Source: Litchfieldella anticariensis FP35 = DSM 16096 (GTDB lineage: Bacteria > Pseudomonadota > Gammaproteobacteria > Pseudomonadales > Halomonadaceae). Taken from it: DNA of 64,000 nt. Shown in pieces: positions 26,728 through 34,941 of the stretch. Every line of letters starts with the position of its first letter. Position 1 is the first letter of the stretch. Both the position numbers and the translations under genes were made by a program. The stretch spans positions 350,459 to 414,458 of the forward strand of contig NZ_KE332392.1 in assembly GCF_000409775.1 (NCBI RefSeq), read 5' to 3'. The notes below the pieces were generated by a model. It saw only the letters and a list, made by a program, of their open reading frames with translations. It ran no database searches and was not told where the DNA came from.

Positions 26728-27240
26728 ATGCTGGAAGACTGCAAGTCCGCACTGGAACGCTGGGGTGGTGTGCACCAGCTGATAGACCGTTGGCTGGATC
26801 AGCGGCGCGAGATGCTAGTGAGTTTCGTCGAGCTGCAAGAGGCATGCGACGTCGAGCTCGAGGCAGTCGAAAAGGCACGGATCGACGCTTTTAGTGAATT
26901 GCTGATGGATTACATCAGTGCCGGTCACTTCGAGATTTATCCCCAGTTACGCGAAGAGTCCAAGGCTTTCAGCGACGACGAAGCGCTAGTGATTGCCGAC
27001 AAATTGCTCGAGCGCTTGGAGATGTCCACCGAACTGGTGCTGGCTTTCGATGCTGACTATGCCTCGCCGACTCGATGCCAGCACTATCTGCCGCGTCTGC
27101 CGGCTTGGCTCGATCGCCTGGGCAAAGGGCTCACCGAACGCTTCGCCTTGGAAGACCAACTGATCGGTCGCCTCCACGCCGCCCATTCGCCTCCCCCTGG
27201 AGCGCAGGCCGCTACCCGGAGTTCTTCCCCCGCCACATAG
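26728..27240 (+). CDS. rsd: Anti-sigma-70 regulator Rsd/AlgQ
   Basis: Rsd (AlgQ in Pseudomonas) binds sigma-70 and shifts RNA polymerase use in stationary phase. The 170-residue helical protein has the family N-terminus (ALERWGGVHQLIDRWLDQRREMLV), YISAGHFEIY and FALEDQLIGRLH. Its C-terminus past residue 155 is low-complexity and not family-like. GGGAGG lies before ATG 26728. The 124-bp gap after dsbB suggests its own promoter. Confidence 0.9.
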   Translation: MLEDCKSALERWGGVHQLIDRWLDQRREMLVSFVELQEACDVELEAVEKARIDAFSELLMDYISAGHFEIYPQLREESKAFSDDEALVIADKLLERLEMSTELVLAFDADYASPTRCQHYLPRLPAWLDRLGKGLTERFALEDQLIGRLHAAHSPPPGAQAATRSSSPAT

Positions 27241-27271
27241 GGCCATGGCCGTTGAGCCAGCCTGCGGCCGG

Positions 27272-27341
27272 ATCGCGCAGAGAATCTGCACTCCCACGAT
27301 GGTTGGCGGACCGCAGTGGGAGTGAAGCTTTGCTTCGCGAT
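27272..27341. repeat. REP-like inverted pair between rsd and the efflux pump genes
   Basis: One unit (ATCGCGCAGAGAATCTGC to CTCCCAC, 27272-27297) faces the other way from the second (GTGGGAGTGAAGC to CGCGAT, 27316-27341). Both keep palindromic stems with different stem bases. They lie between convergent genes, where they may form the transcript ends. Confidence 0.8.
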
Positions 27342-27356
27342 GAAGGTGGTACTGCC

Positions 27357-30300
27357 TTAGCGGCTCTTGAACAGCCGCGCCCCCAGGACCAGCATGCACG
27401 GCGTCAGCAGCAGCGTCAGGCCGGTAGCGAAGGTCAGACCGCCAGCGATGGCACTGGAAAGCTGGGTCCACCACTGCGTCGAAGGCGCCCCAATCCCCAG
27501 TGACGGCGTGAACAGGTTGACATTGATGCTCAATACCATTGGCATCAGCCCTAGCACCGTGGTGATCGCGGTAAGCAATACTGGGCGCAAACGCACACTG
27601 CCGGCCTCCAATGCTGCTTCCGGAGCCGATAGACCTTCACGGCGCAGATGGTTGTAGGTATCGATCAACACAATGTTGTTATTCACCACGATACCCGCCA
27701 AGGCAATGATCCCCATGCCGACCATGACGATACCGAATGGCTGGCCATTGACCAGTAGCCCGAGCAGCACACCGGCAGTGGAAAAGACGATCGCCGAAAG
27801 CACGAGCGTAGCCTGATAGAGGCTATTGAATTGCGTGACCAGAATCACTGTCATCAGGAATATGGCAACCAGGAAGGCGGTAATCAGGAACTGGGCGGCT
27901 TCCTGCTGTTCCTCCTGTTCGCCGGCGATATTGACCATCACGCCATCGGGCAATGAATCGATGGTTTCCCTCAGTGCCTGGAGGCGCTCGTCGGGTTGAA
28001 AGCCAGCGGTCACGTCGGCTTCCAGGGTAATGGCACGGCGTCCGTCGATACGCTGCAGGCTTCCGACCTTGGGGGAGGGTTTCAGCTCGACGAAGTGGCT
28101 GATGGGCATTTGGCCGCGTGATGTGTTGAGTGTCAGGCGGCCGAGCTGGTCCAGGGAGCGCCAGCTCTCTGGCAGGCGGACGCGAATGTCCACTTCATCG
28201 GTGACATTGGCGGGGCGGTAGTTGGCGACTTCCAGGCCGGTGGTCACCAATTGCACCGCACTGCCGACGCTGGTGACGTCAGCATCGAAACGCGCCGCCG
28301 CCTCACGGTCGACATTGACCCTCCACTCCACACCCGGCAGGCTGCGATCGTCTTCAATATCGCGAAAGCCGCCCAGCAACTCCATGGCAGCTCGCAACTG
28401 GTCGACGGCGTCGAGGGTCAATTCCATATCCGCGGAACTGACCTCGAGCTGAATCGGCTTGCCTGCCCCAGGTCCTTCCTCCTGCTGGCGAAATTCCAGC
28501 ACGATGCCGGGCAGGTCCTCGGTGCGCCTGGCCATGTCATTAAGGATGTCGCGCGCTCGGCGCCGCTCCTGCCAATCGATCAATTGGAATTGCAGCACAC
28601 CAATGACATCGGCCCCGAGCTGGGACTCTTCGTCGGATCTGGCGAAGGAGCGTGCGTACAGAGCCTTGACCTCGCTCATGCCGGTCAGGCGGGCCTCGAC
28701 GTCGCGCACGATGGCATCCTTTTCCGTTACCGAGAAATCACCGCGCGCGCGCACCAGTACTTGGGCGCTGTCTGGCTCGACCTCAGGAAAGAACTCTACC
28801 CCATGGTTGAAACGGGCATATCCGACATAGATCAATGCCATCAATGCCAGGGCAACGAGCAGGGTAGTTCCGGGGCGGGTGAGCAGCCAGCCGAGCAACC
28901 GGTGGTACGCGCGGCCGCCTGCGGTAACGGCAATCCGGGTTCGGCCTTGGTCGCTTCCGCGGCTGACGATCGCGCCCAGGGTAGGCAGGAAGATCAATGC
29001 CATGGCCAGTGATGCCAGAAGACACAAGATTACCGTGGCCGGCAGATATTTCATGAATTCGCCGACTACGCCGGGCCAGAACAGCAGTGGGATGAAAACC
29101 GCCAGTGTGGTGGCGGTGGAAGCGATGACCGGCCACGACATGCGGGAAGCGGCGTTGGACCAGGCGTCTCGTGGTGGCTGCCCCTCCCGGAGGTTGCGGT
29201 CGGCCAGTTCGCTCACCACGATAGCACCGTCTACCAGCATGCCGGCGACCAGAATCAGCGAGAATAGCACTACGATGTTGAGGGTATAGCCGATCGACCA
29301 GATCAGCAGGATCCCGGTGAAGAAAGCCCCGGGAATGGTCAGCCCCACCATCAAGGCAGCACGCAGCCCCATGGCGGCCAGGATCACGATCAACACCAGT
29401 ACCACCGCTGTCAGGACATTGTTGAGCAACTCCGAGAGCATGTCTTCGACAGTCTGTGACTGGTCCAGAATGGTGGTGACGCTCAGGCCTTCCGGAAGTA
29501 GTGGGGCGGCCTCCTCGAACACGGCGCGGACCGATTCGATGGTGGCGATGATGTTGGCACCAGTACGTTTGGTGATCTCCAGCACGAGGGCAGGTTGGCC
29601 GTTGATCCGGGCGAAGCCGTCGGGGTCCTTGAAGGTGGGACGGATATGTGCCACATCACCGAATGTCACCACCCGGTCGCCATCGACCTTGACCGGCATG
29701 GAACGAACATCCTCGAGGCTCTCGATCACACCGGGTACCTTCAGCGCCATACGGCCGGCACCGGTATCCAGGCTGCCAGCTGCCACTAGCCGATTGTTGC
29801 GTGACACTTGATTGAACAGGGTGTCGAAATCGACCTCATAGCTGTCGAGTACCAAGGGATCGACGACGATCTCCAGCAGGTTTTCACGCTCGCCGCCAAT
29901 GTCCACTTCCAATACTTCGGGTATACCTTCGATCTCTTCCTGGAGCCGGCGTGCCACCGCCAGCAACTGGTTTTCTTCCAACGGTCCCGATAGACCGATC
30001 GACATCACCGGAAGCAGCGCTACGTTGACCTCGATGACACGAGGCTCATCGGCCTCTTCGGGGAGTGAGCTCTTGGCAATATCGACCTGCTCGCGTACAT
30101 CGGCCAGCGCCTGACGAGGATCGAAGCCGGCATCGAACTCCAGCGTCACGGAGGCGTAGCCTTCGCTAGCCTGAGAGGTCATCTTGCTGACCCCTTCGAT
30201 GGCTCGTAATTCTTGTTCCATGGGGCGGACCAACAGACGCTCGCCATCCTCCGGGCTCACCCCCTCCAACGTCATTGAGACGTAGATCATGGGAATGGCC

Positions 30301-30422
30301 ACGTCGGGATTGGCTTCCTTGGGGATGGCTTGGTAGGCCGCTATGCCGGCGATCAGGAAAAAGGCCAACAGCAGTAAGGTGGTGCGCGAGCGGTCGAGGG
30401 CGGCAAGAATCAAGGTGCGCAT
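27357..30422 (-). CDS. RND-family efflux transporter, inner-membrane subunit
   Basis: This 1021-residue protein is a full RND pump with two six-helix halves and two large periplasmic loops. It begins with a cytoplasmic start and TM1 (TTLLLLAFFLIAGIAAYQA). The proton-relay acidic residues lie in TM4 (GMLVDGAIVVSE). A C-terminal half ends FATGLTLLLTPCMLVLG. The QAIPKEANPDVAIPMIYV segment fits the HAE family of drug or hydrophobe exporters. It follows the adaptor gene by three bases. No outer-membrane TolC-like gene is in the window. Confidence 0.92.
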   Translation of the reverse strand: MRTLILAALDRSRTTLLLLAFFLIAGIAAYQAIPKEANPDVAIPMIYVSMTLEGVSPEDGERLLVRPMEQELRAIEGVSKMTSQASEGYASVTLEFDAGFDPRQALADVREQVDIAKSSLPEEADEPRVIEVNVALLPVMSIGLSGPLEENQLLAVARRLQEEIEGIPEVLEVDIGGERENLLEIVVDPLVLDSYEVDFDTLFNQVSRNNRLVAAGSLDTGAGRMALKVPGVIESLEDVRSMPVKVDGDRVVTFGDVAHIRPTFKDPDGFARINGQPALVLEITKRTGANIIATIESVRAVFEEAAPLLPEGLSVTTILDQSQTVEDMLSELLNNVLTAVVLVLIVILAAMGLRAALMVGLTIPGAFFTGILLIWSIGYTLNIVVLFSLILVAGMLVDGAIVVSELADRNLREGQPPRDAWSNAASRMSWPVIASTATTLAVFIPLLFWPGVVGEFMKYLPATVILCLLASLAMALIFLPTLGAIVSRGSDQGRTRIAVTAGGRAYHRLLGWLLTRPGTTLLVALALMALIYVGYARFNHGVEFFPEVEPDSAQVLVRARGDFSVTEKDAIVRDVEARLTGMSEVKALYARSFARSDEESQLGADVIGVLQFQLIDWQERRRARDILNDMARRTEDLPGIVLEFRQQEEGPGAGKPIQLEVSSADMELTLDAVDQLRAAMELLGGFRDIEDDRSLPGVEWRVNVDREAAARFDADVTSVGSAVQLVTTGLEVANYRPANVTDEVDIRVRLPESWRSLDQLGRLTLNTSRGQMPISHFVELKPSPKVGSLQRIDGRRAITLEADVTAGFQPDERLQALRETIDSLPDGVMVNIAGEQEEQQEAAQFLITAFLVAIFLMTVILVTQFNSLYQATLVLSAIVFSTAGVLLGLLVNGQPFGIVMVGMGIIALAGIVVNNNIVLIDTYNHLRREGLSAPEAALEAGSVRLRPVLLTAITTVLGLMPMVLSINVNLFTPSLGIGAPSTQWWTQLSSAIAGGLTFATGLTLLLTPCMLVLGARLFKSR

Positions 30423-30425
30423 CGA

Positions 30426-31592
30426 TCACCGCCCCTTGGAAGCGCTATCGTCACTGACATCGGTGTTGGGCAAGCTGCCATTGGCCAGCGTGGTTGCGCC
30501 TTTAGTGGGAGAGGAATCCGGCGCCACGGGGACGGCCTCGACGAGTTCTCCGGACTCGACGAAGCCACCTCCGAGGGTGATCAGTCGCACGCGTTCGGGC
30601 AGGCCTGTCACCCAGGCCTGCTGATCATTGGCGGACAGCAGTTTCACGTGTTGAAACTCGACTCGATCCTGATCGTCGAGTGTCTTGACGCCCAGGCGGC
30701 CGGCATTATCCAGTACCAGCAGTGCCGGCGACAGACTGTGCGCCTGGCGCTCGGGGAGCAGGATATCCAGTGTCGCGCTGGCGCCCCCCAGGCGGCGACG
30801 GTCGGGGTTATCGACGCGGGCTTCTATACTGAAGGTGCGTGTATCCGGGTCGCCACGGCTGGCGACATGGGTCAGTTCACCGCTGAGCTGGCTGCCGTCG
30901 AGCAGGGTCAGACGCACCTCGAGGCCTGGGGTCAAGCCGAGCACATCGCGTTGGGAGACGAAGGCGCGAGCTTTCAGCTGACGGTCCTCGATCAGCAGTG
31001 CATAGCTCTCGCCACTTTGTAATACATCGCCCACCTCGACATCGAGACGGTCGAGCCTGCCCGAAAATGGGGCTCGCGGACGTGTGTGAGATAGGGTTTG
31101 GCGTAGGCTTTCCACCTCGGCGACAGCTTGCGCGACTCCGCTGGCCAGGCGCAACAGCTCGGTGCGCGAGACCAGGTTGCGCTCACGCAGGCTTTCGGCG
31201 CCGGAGAGTTCGGCTCGCGCAAGTTCCAGTTCTGCCTTGGCACGCTCCAGTTGTGCCGGCAGCTCTTCCTGATCCAGGCGAAACAGGAGGTCGCCGGCTT
31301 CGACATCTTGTCCCACTTCGACTGCCAGTGATTCGATTTGGCCGCTGGCACGGGCGCGTAATTCGACCTCATGCCAAGGAGTGAGTTGTCCTTGCGCTAT
31401 CAGTGATGGTCGATAAGCCTTCTGCAGGCTTTCGCGGACTTCCACGCGTGGCAAGGGGTCGACGGTGAGCGGGTCAGCTGGTGGAGCTTCGGCTCGAAAG
31501 CGCTGCAGATCGCCGAAGGCTAGCCACAACACCAAAGCTAGCCCGCAACCGGAAGCCAGAAGAAAGGATAGCGAAGGACGACGAAGTGCCAT
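30426..31592 (-). CDS. RND efflux periplasmic adaptor (membrane fusion protein)
   Basis: The 388-residue adaptor has an N-terminal membrane anchor (FLLASGCGLALVLWLAFG) and a lipoyl-type half motif (GQIESLAVEVGQDVEAGDLLFRL). An alpha-helical hairpin (about residues 110-165) comes next, then a second lipoyl half (RAPFSGRLDRLDVEVGDVL) and a beta-barrel. It links the inner-membrane pump to an outer-membrane channel. ATG 31592 has AAGGAAGG at good spacing; the longer in-frame start at 31658 is unlikely. Confidence 0.92.
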   Translation of the reverse strand: MALRRPSLSFLLASGCGLALVLWLAFGDLQRFRAEAPPADPLTVDPLPRVEVRESLQKAYRPSLIAQGQLTPWHEVELRARASGQIESLAVEVGQDVEAGDLLFRLDQEELPAQLERAKAELELARAELSGAESLRERNLVSRTELLRLASGVAQAVAEVESLRQTLSHTRPRAPFSGRLDRLDVEVGDVLQSGESYALLIEDRQLKARAFVSQRDVLGLTPGLEVRLTLLDGSQLSGELTHVASRGDPDTRTFSIEARVDNPDRRRLGGASATLDILLPERQAHSLSPALLVLDNAGRLGVKTLDDQDRVEFQHVKLLSANDQQAWVTGLPERVRLITLGGGFVESGELVEAVPVAPDSSPTKGATTLANGSLPNTDVSDDSASKGR

Positions 31593-31685
31593 GGGCCTTC
31601 CTTGGGGCGAGTTGGCGTGGTCAAGCGACGGCCTAGCATAACGCAGGCAGAGGGGCATCGCCTATGGTGCCTACGGTTGAAATGC

Positions 31686-31713
31686 CGTCGCCCCGGATAG
31701 TACCGGGGCGACG
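31686..31713. terminator. Hairpin between mqo and the efflux operon
   Basis: A perfect 11-bp stem (CGTCGCCCCGG and its complement) closes a six-base loop, 36 bases past the mqo stop. The following T-run is weak on the minus strand. It probably ends the mqo transcript. Confidence 0.6.
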
Positions 31714-31748
31714 AGCGACTTTTGATGGGCAGGAAGCCTTTTACATCT

Positions 31749-33143
31749 TTACATCAACGAGCTGGCGGCGGGACGCTCCAGGTCGGTCAACGGAACTTCG
31801 CCCTTGAGTAGGTCTCGCTCGAAGGCATCCTTGTCGATGTTGAAACCGAGATGTTCTTGGGCCAGGTACATATCCTTTTCGGCATTGCCCAAGCAACTGG
31901 TGCCGCCGGGAGATGGCGTCATGTTGAACACGATGCCGGTGCCCGGATTGATCTTGGCCTCGCCCATGACGAGTTTCTTCTGCTGTTTGTCGATGAGCTG
32001 TGGACGCACGCCGCCGAAGCCCTTGGCGAAGCTGACTTCCTTGACGGTCAGGCTGGGTACGATCTTCTGGATATCCTTGAGGAACAGGCGTTCGCGTAGC
32101 CAGGGAACCTCGAACAGGAAGTTGCGGAAGATGTAGCGACGAATGTCGCGTACCTTCAGCAAGTCCCAGAGTGCCTTGATGACACTACGGTCAAGGCGCA
32201 GCACCTTGAGAAACTCGATGAACGTCTTGTTGTTATAACGTTCCAGCAACGGCAGCATCAGGGCTGTGGGGCCAAAGCGAGTCTTGCCTTCCACCAATAC
32301 ATCCGGATCGCCATGCACAGCGGCGAACGGCAGGTTCTCGTTTTGCACCGTGTAGACCTTGCCGTTGAGTACGCGAGGAGTGAAGTAGAAGGAGCCGGCC
32401 ATCGGTAGACAGGACTTGTCGAGACCGTAGCCCATCTGGTGGGCGAAAAGCAGCGAATGCCCACCAGCGCTGACCACGACGTAGCGAGCGGTCAGCGTTC
32501 CCTTGTTGGGAGTCTTGATCTTGAACAGGTCGCCATCCTTTTCGATTCTTTCGACCGCCGTGGAGAGGTGCACATCATAGGTCATGCCTTTCTCTTCGGC
32601 ATTCTTCTTGCCTTCTTCGACAAAGGCCTCGGAAAGGGTGGTGTAGTTGACAGCGGTGTATTCATCGGTGGAACCCATGGCGACGATCGGGACTTCCGGT
32701 CGACGTCCTTCCACCAACTTGGGCTCGAGTTCGGCGATATCGTCGCGCTCGAGGAGCTTCATGCGAGGGAAAAGCTCCTTGAAACGGATATAGCGCTCGC
32801 GCAGGAACTCGCACTCCGTCTCACCGACACCCAATACCATCTTCGGATACTTGTAGACGATCTTGTCACGCACCTCGGGCGCCAGCTTGGTCGCGAAGTT
32901 GACCACCATGCCTGCGGTGCGCTTGGTCACCTTGGCCTTTTCCAACGTGTAGTTGGTTTCGATATCGCCACAGTGGATGGTCTGGCTATTGTTACGGCCA
33001 TGGGAGTTGACGATCGCCACATGATCGTACTTCTCGACCAGACCGATGGCCTTGAGGTCAGTGTAGCGAGCCAGCTCATAGAGAAGAGCGGTACCGGAAA
33101 TGCCGCCTCCCACTATCAGGACATCATAGGTCGGTGTGGACAT
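31749..33143 (-). CDS. mqo: FAD-dependent malate:quinone oxidoreductase (epsilonproteobacterial-like type)
   Basis: The 464-residue flavoprotein begins with the FAD-binding dinucleotide motif VLIVGGGISGTALLYEL. NSQTIHCGDIETNYT, PMAGSFYFTPRVLNGKVYTVQ, FAAVHGDPDVLVEGKTRFGP and the C-terminal FNMTPSPGGTSCLGNA follow. These stretches match the shorter Mqo of Helicobacter and Campylobacter more than E. coli Mqo. The expected role is oxidation of malate to oxaloacetate with electrons to quinone at the membrane. ATG 33143 is preceded by GAGAG. It stands alone between two hairpins. Confidence 0.85.
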   Translation of the reverse strand: MSTPTYDVLIVGGGISGTALLYELARYTDLKAIGLVEKYDHVAIVNSHGRNNSQTIHCGDIETNYTLEKAKVTKRTAGMVVNFATKLAPEVRDKIVYKYPKMVLGVGETECEFLRERYIRFKELFPRMKLLERDDIAELEPKLVEGRRPEVPIVAMGSTDEYTAVNYTTLSEAFVEEGKKNAEEKGMTYDVHLSTAVERIEKDGDLFKIKTPNKGTLTARYVVVSAGGHSLLFAHQMGYGLDKSCLPMAGSFYFTPRVLNGKVYTVQNENLPFAAVHGDPDVLVEGKTRFGPTALMLPLLERYNNKTFIEFLKVLRLDRSVIKALWDLLKVRDIRRYIFRNFLFEVPWLRERLFLKDIQKIVPSLTVKEVSFAKGFGGVRPQLIDKQQKKLVMGEAKINPGTGIVFNMTPSPGGTSCLGNAEKDMYLAQEHLGFNIDKDAFERDLLKGEVPLTDLERPAASSLM

Positions 33144-33350
33144 GGGTGCTCTCGCTTGCCTGGTGCGGGACGAACCCCCCGAGGGTTACCCGGAGGCCCT
33201 GAGCCTGACGATAAAAGTACTCAACCATCAGGTTCGACATGAGTCGGATGGCTGCATTATAGACACTTTGTCGACAAAGAAAATCCATGCCAAAGCTCGA
33301 CTTTATGCTTAATCACTTGACCATAAGGAAAACCTTGGGTCTTGTGAAAA

Positions 33351-33398
33351 AGAAAAACATCTTGAAAATCATTCGCTTATCATGATTTCCAAGATGTT
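33351..33398 (-). terminator. Rho-independent terminator of the leftward HAD phosphatase gene
   Basis: On the minus strand AACATCTTG pairs with CAAGATGTT around an inner AATCAT/ATGATT stem and a nine-base loop. TTTTTCTTTTT follows. It lies in the 438-bp gap (33144-33581), whose left half is notably AT-rich and probably also carries the mqo promoter. Confidence 0.85.
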
Positions 33399-33470
33399 GT
33401 CATCGTGATGCGGCGCAATATGAAAATTTTTGAACCTGCTGGCGAAAGGAGGATGCTGCGTGCAGGTCAC

Positions 33471-33579
33471 GAGCGGCGAGCAGCGGGCTGCGAGCTGTTT
33501 GCAGTTGGCTTGAAAGTAACGAGATTGCTGCCCGAAGCCCGAAGCCCGAAGCCCGAAGCCCGAAGCCCGAAGCCCGAAG
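33471..33579. repeat. Composite heptamer array at the HAD phosphatase 3' end
   Basis: A left arm of GAGC/GGGCTGC-type heptamers (33471-33495) is followed by a core (GTTTGCAGTTGGCTTGAA). Seven perfect CCCGAAG units then run 33531-33579. The last unit ends two bases before the stop codon of the leftward phosphatase gene. Confidence 0.92.
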
Positions 33580-33581
33580 CT

Positions 33582-34235
33582 TCAGCGCAAACTAATGATT
33601 TTCCATCCACGAGCCTCGGCTACCTGACGTAGCGATTCATCAGGGTCCACAGCGACTGGATAGTCGACCCGCTCGAGAAGTGGCAAGTCATTATGGGAAT
33701 CACTGTAGAACCAGGCGTCGTCCAAGGTCAGTTCCTTGTCAGCCAGCCACTCTTCCATCCGCACCACCTTGCCCTCGCGATAACTGGGGGTACCGGAGAC
33801 ACGGCCGGTGTAGCGACCACCGACGATTTCCGGCTCCACGGCAATCAGGTGATCGACGCCCAAACGTTTGGCGATGGGGCCAGTAATGAAACGATTCGTG
33901 GCGGTAACGATCAACAGGGTATCGCCACGCGTACGATGACGGGCGAGTAGTTCTTCGCCTTTGGGCAGGATGTTGGGCTCGATCTTGCTGGCCATGAACT
34001 GCTGATGCCAGGCTGTCAGCTGTTCTGGCGTATTGTCCGCCAGTGGTTTGAGTGCCACTTCCAGGAAGGCATGAATGTCCAAGGTGCCGTCCTGGTAATC
34101 GCGCAGGAAGCGCTCATTGGCTTCACGATAGCTGACAGGATCCACGGCACCCTGTTCGAGCAGAAACTCTCCCCATGCATGGTCGCTGTCTATGGAGAGG
34201 AGGGTGTTATCTAGATCGAAGATAGCCAGGCTCAA
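33582..34235 (-). CDS. HAD-superfamily IB phosphatase (SerB/HisB-N-like)
   Basis: The 217-residue enzyme has motif I ([15 protein letters not shown]), motif II (LLIVTATN) and motif IV ([11 protein letters not shown]), and a helical cap. These are typical of subfamily IB, which includes phosphoserine phosphatase. A homologue lies next to rppH and ptsP in Pseudomonas, but the substrate is not defined there either. It diverges from rppH. Its stop codon is almost joined to a heptamer array. Confidence 0.85.
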   Translation of the reverse strand: MSLAIFDLDNTLLSIDSDHAWGEFLLEQGAVDPVSYREANERFLRDYQDGTLDIHAFLEVALKPLADNTPEQLTAWHQQFMASKIEPNILPKGEELLARHRTRGDTLLIVTATNRFITGPIAKRLGVDHLIAVEPEIVGGRYTGRVSGTPSYREGKVVRMEEWLADKELTLDDAWFYSDSHNDLPLLERVDYPVAVDPDESLRQVAEARGWKIISLR

Positions 34236-34401
34236 GGCTGTCCCCTTGCTTGTGTCGGTTAGGTGGTATGGCAGGCAGCAGAGTATGGCAGAAGAGTCCT
34301 ATGGCTGTAAGCTTCTGTCTTGCCAAAGACAGCTTATATTGATGCGCTTTCCGGCTTTGTGGAAGAATGTCAGCAATTGTGGATTCATTAAGGTGACGTC
34401 C

Positions 34402-34893
34402 GTGATCGACGCTGACGGCTTCCGCCCTAACGTTGGCATCATTATTGCCAACCGCGAGGGCCAGCTGCTTTGGGCGCGTCGGGTAGGACAGAATGCTTGG
34501 CAGTTTCCTCAGGGAGGCATCAAGGCAAACGAGACACCACAACAGGCCCTGTATCGAGAGCTTGAAGAGGAAATCGGCCTTACGGCAGCCGATGTCGACG
34601 TGCTGGCTTGCACCCGGGGGTGGCTACGCTACCGTCTGCCACGACGCATGGTGAGAACGCATTCGCGGCCGGTCTGTATCGGCCAGAAACAAAAATGGTT
34701 TTTGCTGGAGATCCGCTGCCAGGAAACGCGGATTTGCGTGGATACCACCGCCAAGCCTGAATTCGATGGCTGGCGGTGGGTGAGCTACTGGTATCCGCTG
34801 GGTCAGGTGGTACCTTTCAAACGAGAGGTTTATCGCCGTGCCTTGCGCGAGTTGGCGCCACGTGCACAGAAGCTGGCATTGGGAGACGAGTGA
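34402..34893 (+). CDS. rppH: RNA pyrophosphohydrolase RppH
   Basis: RppH removes pyrophosphate from mRNA 5' ends and so starts RNase E-dependent decay. The 163-residue protein begins (V/M)[16 protein letters not shown] and has the Nudix box [20 protein letters not shown] followed by IGL. The GTG at 34402 matches the family N-terminus and has AAGGTGA upstream; no ATG fits. The internal insert [13 protein letters not shown] is conserved. It is 48 bases before ptsP, as in Pseudomonas and other relatives. Confidence 0.94.
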   Translation: MIDADGFRPNVGIIIANREGQLLWARRVGQNAWQFPQGGIKANETPQQALYRELEEEIGLTAADVDVLACTRGWLRYRLPRRMVRTHSRPVCIGQKQKWFLLEIRCQETRICVDTTAKPEFDGWRWVSYWYPLGQVVPFKREVYRRALRELAPRAQKLALGDE

Positions 34894-34941
34894 ATTCCCT
34901 TTGACGGCATGACTTTATCTGGCCACACAAGTAGACAAGCT

